Source: Cytophagales bacterium
GTDB lineage: Bacteria; Bacteroidota; Bacteroidia; Cytophagales; Cyclobacteriaceae
Length of the DNA stretch: 64,000 bases
Assembly (NCBI GenBank): GCA_022360015.1
Contig: JAKSDQ010000003.1
Coordinates: forward strand, 124,001-188,000
Reading direction: 5' to 3'
Below, piece by piece: positions 7,803 through 16,428 of the stretch. The notes under the pieces were generated by a model that saw only the letters and a program-made list of their open reading frames with translations, ran no database searches and was not told the origin of the DNA. The first letter of the stretch is position 1, and every line of letters begins with the position of its first letter. The position numbers and the translations under genes are program-made.

Positions 7803-10442
7803 TTAATTATTTAAGCTTATTATTCGTTCATTGCAAATGGCCATGACGTTTTTACCATTCCTTTCCAGTAGCAAATACGCCTCATCGTCAAGGGTAAAAG
7901 ATGGCCGGTTTTTATAACCTTCAGGCACCAGTCTCAAAGGCAAAGCTGCTTTTTCACTTTCCGCAGGCATAACCTTTAACCTGATGGTGGTGTAGCCCTG
8001 GCTTAACCACTTTATTGCCTCTTCGGGATCAATCTTCTTATAATCAGCTAAAGTGTTAGGATAAACCCTGCCAGGGGACAATGTCATTTCCGAGGCATCA
8101 ATCTCCTGATAACCATAATAGGTGGACAGATCACCCATATCGGCAATGACACTTTTATAATAAATGGCTCCGGTCTCTTTCGATAGCATCTCTTCAAAGA
8201 AAATGCCTACGTCGGTGGTGTTGAGCTGACCGTTTTTTTCTATTTTCGCATTTCTGATCAGCAGATCAAATAACTTCCTGTCATTCTCAGGAATCCGGTA
8301 ATAAGCTTCCTCAGTATGGTTAGCATAGGTGCCATCGGCTATATCCACCAGGACGGTCAGGATAGCCACGAAATTGAGCCTTACCAGATACTTTTTTTCA
8401 GGATCTTCAGGGTATCCTCCGGATTCGATCAAAATGGCACTGGTACCCCATTTTTGAATATTATCGCCAAAAGCCCTTGGTTCAAAATTGTCATCATACT
8501 TCCCTACCTGGCCGGGAATATACGCCTGAAGGGCTTTGTTCATCGAAACAATGACCTTCATGGCTTTGCTGCGCGTTTCATTGACCTCTTTTTCGTAGTT
8601 GTAGGCTGGTGCCAGAAATGAAATGGAAGCCGGCAAGGCGGTGCCAGGTATGTTGTAATAGATACTTTGATCATGTAAGTTAAAGCCAAAGTCAGGCGCA
8701 TACCTGTCGCGGGTATTTTTAAGAATCTTCGACTCAGGCGACACCAGCCTAAGGGCATCTCTGTTGAGATCAAAGGACAGGGCGTTCCTTCTGGCATATT
8801 GCTCGGCACCGTCAGGATTAAGCATTGGCATAAAGTAAAGGGTGGTTTGTCGCAAAATTTTTTTCCTGACCGAATCAAGGGCATCATGGGCTGAAAGAAA
8901 TTTGAATAATTCAAAAAGTGCGCGGGTAGCAGTAGACTCATCGCCATGCATTTGCGACCAGAGCATCACTTTGATTTTACCGCTTCCGGCTTTAATCAGG
9001 TTGATCTCCCTGCCTTCGACAGACTCGCCCACTTTGGAGACCTCAAACACCGGATCGCTTTTCAATGTATCAATGAAAGGTTCAAGATCTGCTCGCTTTA
9101 TTCTTTTTTCATCTAATTCCGGAAGGTGATAATGCGGATAGTTTTGGTATAAGTCGGCATGTACCTCTCCACCGGCAGCTACTACTTTATCATAACCGGT
9201 CATAAATTCTGACAAATCGGGAAGGTGGTCTTTCTTCCTGTTCAATTCATACCGATACACCATTTGCCCCAGACTTTGCATAAATGGCAGGGCAACCTGC
9301 TCATATTCATAATCGCCGTCGTTGTAAATTTCATTGGCATTGGTATGTATCACCGCCGATAACATAAATTCTGTTCTGTTTTTAAAATCGACGATATAGG
9401 CATTGTCAATCATATAGCCATAAGCCAATCCGATTTTGTTAAATATTCTGATGTGCCGGGGAACAGAAGCCTTTTCTTCTCCAAACATCAAAAATTTGCT
9501 GTAAGCCTCGTGGTAGGTTGTGGTATCATAAGCGGGAAAAGTTGTCTCATTGGGGAGCTGGGACATATATCGGTACAAAAACCTATAATCATGGTTAGTC
9601 AGGTTAAAACGCTGGTCTTCAGACACCGACTGCGGAAACATGGCGGCCCGGAGCATAAGTTGCAGTTCGTCGAGGGGAATATGATTTTTGAGGCCAAAAT
9701 CCATAGGCTCATTAACCATATTACCACCTTTCAGATATCCTTTTCCTTTTAAAATCTTTCCTTTTAACGGCAATTCCGCATCGTTGCGTACCAGTGGTTG
9801 CTGATAAACCACAGCTCCTCCCCTTTTGAAAGTCAACGGATTGGTGTGCCGGTTCTCTTCTTCACTAAGCGGAATGGAAAGGCGATGGATAATTCGGGAA
9901 TCAATGTACCCTTTTTGGTGCAACTTCCTATTGATGGTTTCCTGTCCCAAAAACTCATAAAGCCTGTTAAAGGCATCATTATCGCTGACCAGGAAAATCT
10001 TTTTTATGTAATGAGCAATGGTAGGCATTCCTGACGCGGAAGTTGTGTCCTCTGAAACCGGAGACTGGCCGGAGAAAGCACTGTCAACTAACATTTCAGA
10101 ATATTTATCCAAACCATTGATGCCTAACTCATTCAGTTTTTCAAGGGCCAGAAAGGCAGCAGGCATTTTAACAGTGCTGGCAGGGTAAAAATACCTGTCA
10201 TGATCAAAGTTGTAATAGAATGACTTAAAAGACGGAACGTTGTTGCCGTCGCGGTTAATTTGGGTGTAGATTATCTGGGTTTCATATTTATCCTTGTTTT
10301 GGAGGATTTCCGTAAATTTCTCAGGTTCGGACTTCATCAGATTTTCCAGCAGATCCTTATCTTCCATGATTTCTTTATTGTTTTTCATGCAACTTGAAAG
10401 AAAAATAAAAAAGATTAAGTATAATGGTATAAATAATTTCAT
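7803..10442 (-). CDS. Lipoprotein fusing a beta-lactamase-fold serine hydrolase to an M14 carboxypeptidase
   Basis: The 879-residue product starts with a lipoprotein signal (hydrophobic stretch then LSSC, Cys18), so it is exported and lipid-anchored. Residues about 60-400 look like a class-A beta-lactamase/DD-peptidase-type hydrolase: STVK (89-92), SDN (153-155) and a KIG triad-like motif (336-338). Residues about 450-700 are a zinc carboxypeptidase of family M14: HGDE (His499, Glu502), NPDG, NRD (Arg561), His590 in NLHD and catalytic Glu673 in LIESGG. A C-terminal tail of about 180 residues is unassigned. Both halves keep their catalytic residues. The M14 half recalls MpaA-type murein-peptide amidases, which fits the epimerase downstream. 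The order suggests successive cuts on one cell-wall peptide; the substrate is inferred. Confidence 0.82.
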   Translation of the reverse strand: MKLFIPLYLIFFIFLSSCMKNNKEIMEDKDLLENLMKSEPEKFTEILQNKDKYETQIIYTQINRDGNNVPSFKSFYYNFDHDRYFYPASTVKMPAAFLALEKLNELGINGLDKYSEMLVDSAFSGQSPVSEDTTSASGMPTIAHYIKKIFLVSDNDAFNRLYEFLGQETINRKLHQKGYIDSRIIHRLSIPLSEEENRHTNPLTFKRGGAVVYQQPLVRNDAELPLKGKILKGKGYLKGGNMVNEPMDFGLKNHIPLDELQLMLRAAMFPQSVSEDQRFNLTNHDYRFLYRYMSQLPNETTFPAYDTTTYHEAYSKFLMFGEEKASVPRHIRIFNKIGLAYGYMIDNAYIVDFKNRTEFMLSAVIHTNANEIYNDGDYEYEQVALPFMQSLGQMVYRYELNRKKDHLPDLSEFMTGYDKVVAAGGEVHADLYQNYPHYHLPELDEKRIKRADLEPFIDTLKSDPVFEVSKVGESVEGREINLIKAGSGKIKVMLWSQMHGDESTATRALFELFKFLSAHDALDSVRKKILRQTTLYFMPMLNPDGAEQYARRNALSFDLNRDALRLVSPESKILKNTRDRYAPDFGFNLHDQSIYYNIPGTALPASISFLAPAYNYEKEVNETRSKAMKVIVSMNKALQAYIPGQVGKYDDNFEPRAFGDNIQKWGTSAILIESGGYPEDPEKKYLVRLNFVAILTVLVDIADGTYANHTEEAYYRIPENDRKLFDLLIRNAKIEKNGQLNTTDVGIFFEEMLSKETGAIYYKSVIADMGDLSTYYGYQEIDASEMTLSPGRVYPNTLADYKKIDPEEAIKWLSQGYTTIRLKVMPAESEKAALPLRLVPEGYKNRPSFTLDDEAYLLLERNGKNVMAICNERIISLNN

Positions 10443-10469
10443 TAATCCTGATTTATCAAATTAATATAT

Positions 10470-10613
10470 TCATTGAACTGCCGGATCTGCATCAATCTCC
10501 ACACGCAGGCCCACCGGAATGGTAAATTTATCTTCGATATGGCCAATCATGGCCCCGCTGTGCGCCTCCTGATGAATTAATCCGTACCCTGGCAATTCTG
10601 CCCCGTCAAGCAT
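10470..10613 (-). pseudogene. 3' fragment resembling an S66 LD-carboxypeptidase
   Basis: Forty-seven codons from an ATG at 10613 end in SGAMIGHIEDKFTIPVG and RVEIDAD. These resemble the last residues of S66-family muropeptide LD-carboxypeptidases. The catalytic N-terminal domain is absent. The fragment ends 27 bases before the hydrolase-fusion gene and would have been the first gene of the muropeptide operon. It lies directly against the broken susC-like frame, separated from it by a single in-frame stop. The similarity is read by eye over about 25 residues, so the family call is moderate. Confidence 0.55.
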
Positions 10614-10892
10614 CTATATAACCTCCCGTGAGCCAATAATCACTTCGGCACTCGTGTAACCAATAAAAGAGAATACGAGCACCGCCGCATCCGGGGGCAC
10701 GTTAAGGCTGTAATCTCCCTCAGCATCGGTAATAGTACCGAGATTGGTCCCCTTAATACTTACCGACGCCCCCGGCAATGGGCTGCCATCCTCTGCGGTT
10801 ACTTTACCTTTTACCGTCCGTTGCTGTGCCGGAGATGTTAAAACCAGACAACAAAACAGACCTGAAATTAATAGCGTAAAAAGTTTTTTCAT
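10614..10892 (-). pseudogene. Truncated SusC/RagA-type TonB receptor (N-terminal 92 residues)
   Basis: The frame has a clean signal peptide (MKKLFTLLISGLFCCLVLTSPAQ). It is followed by the carboxypeptidase-regulatory-like domain that opens SusC-type outer-membrane receptors: VKGKVTAEDGSPLPGASV, then GTNLGTITDAEGDYSL and FSFIGY. It stops at residue 92 where the plug and the roughly 800-residue barrel should follow. The stop abuts the LD-carboxypeptidase fragment, so a deletion appears to have removed most of this gene and everything up to that fragment. The upstream promoter may now drive the muropeptide operon. Confidence 0.8.
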
Positions 10893-11149
10893 ATGATCGT
10901 AGCTTTTGCATTTAACTACAGGTCTATTTATAGCAGTCAGATCAAAAATAAAAATGGTCAGATTTATTTTTGATTCTTTTCCAATTTCTGCCTAATCAAA
11001 GATTTAATTCGTATGTTTATAACAAACTCTGTCAGATGTAAGTCAAATCTCTGACGCTAGTGAAGAAAGTTAACCAAACCTTGCACATTAAGCGGCCGTT
11101 TCTTAGACATTAAGCTTTTGTTAAACGATGAAGCAGGTTAATTTGAAAT

Positions 11150-12157
11150 ATGATCTCACCTAAAATCAAGCTGGAAATTGAAAAATCACCTTTACTTCAA
11201 AAGGTGGTTGACGCAGGCAGATATGACAATGACTGGTCGAAATTCACACGGACTTTTTTCGAAAGAATAGCCAGAAAAATAAATACGGAAGTTACGAAAA
11301 GAGTCGTTGCCTCTCCCTATTTGGTCAAAGAATACCTGTTATTTGGTGAAGATGAATTTGAGAACATCGTCTTCAAGCACAAACTTTCCGGTATGGATGA
11401 TTTTATCGGCTACCTTCAAAATTTTAACGTGCAAAAACCTTACCTGTGGATCAGCGGTAAAACCCTGCAGGCCTATTGGAACAATGGCAACGCAAAAGAT
11501 AAAAAACTCAATGTACTCCTGACTTTCCTGGATGTTGAGCTTTCACAATGGGACAATTGGAAAAATTTCAAAATCAACGGCAAAGAAGATCAAAAAGGGG
11601 CAAACCATAATGACCGGCATGCGCTGCAATTGCTTAAAAAGTATTATAAAGGGAATTACTACCGGTATTATCAGAAAACTGATGGCAGCCAGATATTAAT
11701 CAAAGCCCCTTTTATAATCAGGGAAGATTCCAAGGAAGTGGTGGTCATAGAGACCAAAACTGTGGGGCACCGCTACAAAAACTCAACCATCGCCATCAGG
11801 GATGGGGCCTTGTATGTAGACTGCGAAAATCTGGACTGGAACGAAAAAGAAAGCTACATTTTTAACATAGGATTTGAAACCAACCCGGAATTGATCTTTG
11901 GGGTTTCCAACACCCTGGACAAAAGAGGCCGGGCCCTTGCGATCAAGAACATACTTGTAAAAAACCCCCTGAAATATGATTTCAGCCAAATCCAGGCCAT
12001 CGAGATCCCCTTCAATCAACATTTCGAAAAACCCTGCGCGGATTCCATGCTACTCGATTTTTTCCGAAAAAGCCAGGATAACCTAATCAAGACACAACGT
12101 TTTTTTAGCTTTAATGATCTCTCCTCCATCACAGACAACCAGGTAATGCACTTGTAG
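11150..12157 (+). CDS. Conserved-looking hypothetical protein
   Basis: A 335-residue soluble protein with no signal peptide or membrane segment and no family I recognise. It is rich in Lys, Asn and aromatic residues and has a charged N-terminal half. The C-terminal half looks like a beta-rich domain (for example VVVIETKTVGHRYKNSTIAIRDG, shortened to the motif KTVGHRYKNS). The gene stands alone, divergent from the truncated susC-like gene and convergent with the H1-like gene. Codon use looks normal and the frame is intact over 1 kb, so it is probably real. No function is proposed. Confidence 0.75.
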   Translation: MISPKIKLEIEKSPLLQKVVDAGRYDNDWSKFTRTFFERIARKINTEVTKRVVASPYLVKEYLLFGEDEFENIVFKHKLSGMDDFIGYLQNFNVQKPYLWISGKTLQAYWNNGNAKDKKLNVLLTFLDVELSQWDNWKNFKINGKEDQKGANHNDRHALQLLKKYYKGNYYRYYQKTDGSQILIKAPFIIREDSKEVVVIETKTVGHRYKNSTIAIRDGALYVDCENLDWNEKESYIFNIGFETNPELIFGVSNTLDKRGRALAIKNILVKNPLKYDFSQIQAIEIPFNQHFEKPCADSMLLDFFRKSQDNLIKTQRFFSFNDLSSITDNQVMHL

Positions 12158-12280
12158 CATCCCCAACCATCTGCTACCCAATACCTTTTTTAATTTACCC
12201 TGGCGCCCACACCTTCTGCCCTCACTCCCTAAATCATTAACTCAATGCATCATCACATCCTCTCAACACCTGTCTTATCC

Positions 12281-12799
12281 TCATTGCTCAACCCGCTTAA
12301 TCCTGTTAATCACCCCCGGGATAATACGGGTAATTGTCACTCTCTTCTCCCCTTTTACAAATGCATTAATCTCATTCAGACTCTTAAGGGCCCTTAGCTT
12401 CCGGATAGCTATCCTGACATTATGATGGGCACTGGAGTCATTAAATTTGGCAGTCGCCGACGGGGATGCAGCACTGGTGGTTTTTTTCACAGATTTGGCG
12501 CTGGTTTTCGGGGCGGCCTTTTTTGCCGGTTTTGTGGCTTTCTTTTCAACCATCTTCGCTTTGTCTTTGCCTGCTTTTTTAGCCTTGACTTTAGCTGGTT
12601 TGGTTGCCTTAGCCGTTTTGGCCACCTTTTTGTTCGCTGTATTCTTTTTAGCCGTTGTGGCTTTTAACCGCTTTTTTTTCTTTTGATCTTTGGTGGGTTT
12701 TCCGGTTTTTTTCTTCTTATCCTGCCCCTTGTTTTTTGCAGATTTTGCCGGTTTCTTTTTGTTTTTGGTTTTTTGTTTTTCTTCTTTTTTCTTAGCCAT
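12281..12799 (-). CDS. Histone-H1-like Lys/Ala-rich protein
   Basis: The product has about 172 residues from the ATG at 12799; a GTG two codons upstream is a less likely start. Residues 1-115 are almost pure Lys, Ala, Thr and Pro (AKKKEEKQKTKNKKK-type repeats), like the tail of histone H1. The last 50 residues (from about HHNVRIAIRKLRALKS to the end) are a compact, less biased domain. Such proteins in Bacteroidota and other bacteria are thought to bind DNA or RNA through the basic tail. The basic charge makes nucleic-acid binding likely, but no partner is shown. An AT-rich promoter region lies upstream. Confidence 0.75.
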   Translation of the reverse strand: MAKKKEEKQKTKNKKKPAKSAKNKGQDKKKKTGKPTKDQKKKKRLKATTAKKNTANKKVAKTAKATKPAKVKAKKAGKDKAKMVEKKATKPAKKAAPKTSAKSVKKTTSAASPSATAKFNDSSAHHNVRIAIRKLRALKSLNEINAFVKGEKRVTITRIIPGVINRIKRVEQ

Positions 12800-13177
12800 G
12801 ACCACTTTTTTTTTAAGAATATACTTAAATTATTAACATTTTCTTAATATAATCTTAATTTAGGAATAACCGGGCAAGGTTGCTAATATTATTTTATGGT
12901 ACATCTATCGGGTGTACCGTATGGATGGCTTTTCAATGGCCCGGGGTTGTAATGCCGGTGGGTCGAACGTATCGTGTGGCTACCAATATTTTGTCCCGAG
13001 GGGACATGGTGGGGTGCTTTTTTGGGGTAGGAGGACTATGTTTGGTCTCATTAAGGTTTGGATTGGCAGGGGGATATAGGGATATAGCAGGAGGTATTCT
13101 TTCTTTATCTGGTGATTTTAGGTAATTTTAACCATGGTTGGCAGCCGTTGACATTTATAAAGGGAAAGGAAAATAAT
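12800..13177. other. Intergenic region between divergent genes
   Basis: The first 70 bases are very AT-rich and probably hold the promoter of the H1-like gene. From about 12930 to 13110 the plus strand is G-rich and low in complexity (GGGGTAGGAGG-type runs). An 81-codon frame there shows no protein-like pattern. Nothing else is seen. Confidence 0.5.
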
Positions 13178-13984
13178 ATGGTTTTACTGAAATACTACGA
13201 CCGGAACGCCCGGTCGTTTCTGCAATACCTCAAAAAGACACAAAAGAAACTACAGGAAGAACCCATTCATCAACTTAGGGTGCACATCAAAAAGATGCGC
13301 GCCATCCTGAAACTGATAGAAATTTCGAGTCAGGGTGAATTCAAAAAAAAACGTCATTTTAACCTTTTCTCGAGGTTTTTTAATTATGCAGGAAACCTTC
13401 GGGAAATACAGGTGAATCACATGATTATTAAAAAGTTCCGGAATAATGATATCAGTGTTTTTGAAAAACATTTAGCGCATCACGAGAAGCAGGCAAGTAA
13501 AAAACTTCACAAAGCGGTGGTTGAATTCGATACCGGCCAGTTTGAAAAACTAAATAGCCAGATAAGGTCGGTGGTCGCCGGTATGGAAGAAAAAAAAATC
13601 ATTTCCCAATCTGAAAAATTTATATCCGGGGAAATCAAAAAGATAAAAAAATTGATGTCCAAACTTTCTAACCCCGGTGATCTTCACAAAATCAGAATAC
13701 GGCTTAAATCCATAAGTGCCATACTCAGGCTGCTGGAAACTTACCAGCCCGATAACAAATGGTCAAAGTTAAAAAAGGAAATCAAACCGCTGGGATTACT
13801 AATCGGCGAATGGCATGACCAACAAGTCCTGGCCGACACCATGAAACAGTTCATCAACAGGAGCCACGAAAAAAACCATGAAATTGAAAACGTAAAAAAG
13901 GTGGTAAAACAGATTGACCGGGAAAATAAAAGGATCGTAAAGCAGGTAGGTCAGAAGCTAAACGTGGTGTTTTCTGCACAATAA
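13178..13984 (+). CDS. CHAD domain protein
   Basis: I choose the ATG at 13178 because it is preceded by AAAGGAAA at good distance; a GTG at 13112 is in frame but less likely. The 268-residue product is an all-helical CHAD protein. The signature HQLRVHIKKMRAILKLIE occurs near residues 30-47 and a second half-repeat, LHKIRIRLKSISAILRLLE, near 185-205, giving conserved His and basic residues that line a positively charged channel. CHAD proteins bind inorganic polyphosphate and associate with polyP granules. No CYTH phosphatase domain is attached. It is a single gene between opposing neighbours. Confidence 0.85.
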   Translation: MVLLKYYDRNARSFLQYLKKTQKKLQEEPIHQLRVHIKKMRAILKLIEISSQGEFKKKRHFNLFSRFFNYAGNLREIQVNHMIIKKFRNNDISVFEKHLAHHEKQASKKLHKAVVEFDTGQFEKLNSQIRSVVAGMEEKKIISQSEKFISGEIKKIKKLMSKLSNPGDLHKIRIRLKSISAILRLLETYQPDNKWSKLKKEIKPLGLLIGEWHDQQVLADTMKQFINRSHEKNHEIENVKKVVKQIDRENKRIVKQVGQKLNVVFSAQ

Positions 13985-14044
13985 AAAATCACAAAGGAAA
14001 AGCATCGAGCGTATTTTATTTACTGATTTCGCAAAACCATGCTT

Positions 14045-16420
14045 CTATTTTTTTGCAGTAATTGTGGTAATAAGCGGTAATCCGTAGGCAACCGCTGCCA
14101 GAATAGTCACCCATTTAAATCCCATTTCCACAGCAATCACTGTGGCCAGTGCAGCACTTATTACCGAGGCACAGCCATTGATTGCCCACGCCCAGGGCAC
14201 CAGTCGAGGGTTTTCCTGGTCCAGACGTTTTATTTCCAGGGGAAAGGGGAGCCCCATAAGGAAGGCCAAGGGAGCAATGATAAGCGTCATAATCAGGATT
14301 TTCAAAAAGCCGGTAAGACCAATAGTTTGTTGCAGGATGGGCGTAAGGGAAAAGCTGTACACAAGTAACAGGCCAATAATCGCTAAGAAAATGGTAAAAA
14401 CCCTGATCTGTTTTAGTTCAAGCCGGCTGGTGAAATAGCTGCCCAACCCTGAAAAAATCATCAAAGCACACATCAGCACAGCGACAGCGTAAATGGGACT
14501 ACCCAGGTAAAGGATAAACCTTTGAATAAGCACGATCTCAACAAACATAAAACCAATGCCTATACCACCGAAATACAGCAATACACTCCGCCTTTTACCA
14601 CCATGCCAGCCAAGATGAAACAAAGGGGCTATTATAAGAAGCAGGGATACTAAAGTCACTTGTATCAGGGTAATGATCACCATCAGGTAGCCAACTTCGA
14701 AAAAAGCCATCGCATTATTACCGAAGAGCTGTGACAGATGGGAAAGGCTTTTTCCACGGATAAACTGCGAGAAGTAAGGCTGATCGTCAGTCGGTGGCTT
14801 TATGTTAAAGTCATAGTTTTTGTAAAGTGTCTCCCTTTGGTCAGAAAACAGCTCATCGACATATTGAAAAAAATCATTGTCCTGCAACATATTGTACTGC
14901 TCCCTTTCATGACGCTTAATATCCGGCAGCAATACCGGATCAAATAACATCCGATCGCAAAAGCTTCGTATGAGGTTGGCTTCCTGCTGTAAAATTGGGG
15001 TTTTCTTGACAATCATGGTAAGGGTACCCCAACTGCGAACAGCTCCGATATACTGTTCAGGATGCTCTACTCCTGACTCGGTGAGGACTTCGATCATAGT
15101 GGCCAAAATCTTTAAAGGATTTCTGACAGGGTAATCCATCCAGCAGTTTACACTGATCACTCCCTCGGGAAGCAGTTTTTTCCACATCTCCCTGAAGGCA
15201 TCCTTGGTCAGCAAATACTGTTCACTAATGGCATTTAGCCCCACAGAACCACCAAAAGCTCCGATGGTCGGAATACTTATCAAATCATATTTCTCAGTGT
15301 CTTTGAGTAAAAAGGTGCGGGGATCTTCCTGATGCATGACAAGCTCAGGTGCAGCGAGCAAACCCATGGTCTCTTTTGACAATTCATCTTTCAGCAAAGA
15401 AATCACTGCGCTGTTTGGCTCCACTGCCACAATCCGGGCAGTGGCTTTGGACCTGGCAAGGGAGATATCTTCACCACTACCCGAATTCAGTACCAGTGCC
15501 TTTTTGCGCGCTTTGATTATATAAGGCAGCACCCTGGTCGTATAATCGTACACAGTGGTATCTCCCGGTGGAAAAAGGGGCGCCACGGTTCCATACCAAT
15601 CCCCATTTTTAAAAATGACCTTTCGCACCGGTACGGTTTGGGGATAGGTCAGGCTTAGCCCGGGGGCGTGCCTTAAAAGTGGGGATGAAACCACCTGAAT
15701 ATATCCGAAAGGACTGCTTTGTTCATGAATTATCTCTACACCGGGAAGATTCAGGGTTTTGCTGAGATCTTTGAATTGAGAAAGATTAAAAGAAAAAGGC
15801 CTGATAATAAAAATAACGATGAGGCCCAGATTGAGCACAAAAGCGGCCAGCCAGTTAATGGGAAAAGGACGCGGCAATACCCATAAGGCAGCAATCATAG
15901 GAAGCAGGGCGATAAATACAGGCAGTTTTTGGGGAGCAATGATCCAACTCAAACCCACCGCCAGCAATCCGCCTAAACCCGAGCCCAGCAAATTGGCAAA
16001 GTACAACTTGCCAATCCGGTCTGCATACCTGACAAAGGTCATTCCGATCGCCAGGGCTGCCGACAAAAAAGGAAGTAACAGTACCAAATAGGTAAACAGC
16101 AGTCTTCCGGCCTGCGAATAATCTACAAACAAAAGATAAGAATCAAACCTTACCCCGGAAGGTTGCGAAAAACTAACCACGGTGGCCATGAAAAAACCGG
16201 TAGCCATCATCAAGGAGGGCAGCAGATGATCAAAATTTTTCAACAATGCCCGCCTGAAAAGTGAGATGACCGTACCGGCCACCCCAAAACCCAGTAATGC
16301 AATTGAAATAACCATATAAGCAAAATGGTACCATTGCACAATTGACAGAATCTGCATCAGGATTAGCTGATAGCTGATAACGGCGGCTGACAATATAGCA
16401 AGGGCTGGGAGGAGACGCAT
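14045..16420 (-). CDS. Membrane protein with a spermidine-synthase-like methyltransferase-fold domain
   Basis: This 791-residue protein has an N-terminal block of about six or seven membrane segments (residues 1-210). A soluble Rossmann-like domain follows (about 230-540) with ALVLNSGSGEDISLA as the nucleotide-binding loop and VAVEP as the acidic strand. A C-terminal block of about seven more membrane segments ends the protein. This matches the fused MFS-type/spermidine-synthase-like membrane proteins common in bacteria, for which no reaction is established. The glycine loop is less canonical than in true spermidine synthases (GGGDG), so polyamine synthesis is doubtful. It begins 8 bases after the isoaspartyl methyltransferase gene and is surely co-transcribed with it. 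Confidence 0.78.
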   Translation of the reverse strand: MRLLPALAILSAAVISYQLILMQILSIVQWYHFAYMVISIALLGFGVAGTVISLFRRALLKNFDHLLPSLMMATGFFMATVVSFSQPSGVRFDSYLLFVDYSQAGRLLFTYLVLLLPFLSAALAIGMTFVRYADRIGKLYFANLLGSGLGGLLAVGLSWIIAPQKLPVFIALLPMIAALWVLPRPFPINWLAAFVLNLGLIVIFIIRPFSFNLSQFKDLSKTLNLPGVEIIHEQSSPFGYIQVVSSPLLRHAPGLSLTYPQTVPVRKVIFKNGDWYGTVAPLFPPGDTTVYDYTTRVLPYIIKARKKALVLNSGSGEDISLARSKATARIVAVEPNSAVISLLKDELSKETMGLLAAPELVMHQEDPRTFLLKDTEKYDLISIPTIGAFGGSVGLNAISEQYLLTKDAFREMWKKLLPEGVISVNCWMDYPVRNPLKILATMIEVLTESGVEHPEQYIGAVRSWGTLTMIVKKTPILQQEANLIRSFCDRMLFDPVLLPDIKRHEREQYNMLQDNDFFQYVDELFSDQRETLYKNYDFNIKPPTDDQPYFSQFIRGKSLSHLSQLFGNNAMAFFEVGYLMVIITLIQVTLVSLLLIIAPLFHLGWHGGKRRSVLLYFGGIGIGFMFVEIVLIQRFILYLGSPIYAVAVLMCALMIFSGLGSYFTSRLELKQIRVFTIFLAIIGLLLVYSFSLTPILQQTIGLTGFLKILIMTLIIAPLAFLMGLPFPLEIKRLDQENPRLVPWAWAINGCASVISAALATVIAVEMGFKWVTILAAVAYGLPLITTITAKK

Positions 16421-16428
16421 GGATAGAT

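Noticed and set aside
12281-12805. H1-like frame as antisense artefact of overlapping plus-strand frames
   Set aside because: The plus-strand frames are Phe/Leu/Ala runs created by the Lys codons; the minus-strand frame has a structured C-terminal domain and an ATG.
12880-13125. 81-codon plus-strand frame
   Set aside because: Gly/Val-rich, non-ATG-like context in a low-complexity gap, and no recognisable sequence pattern.
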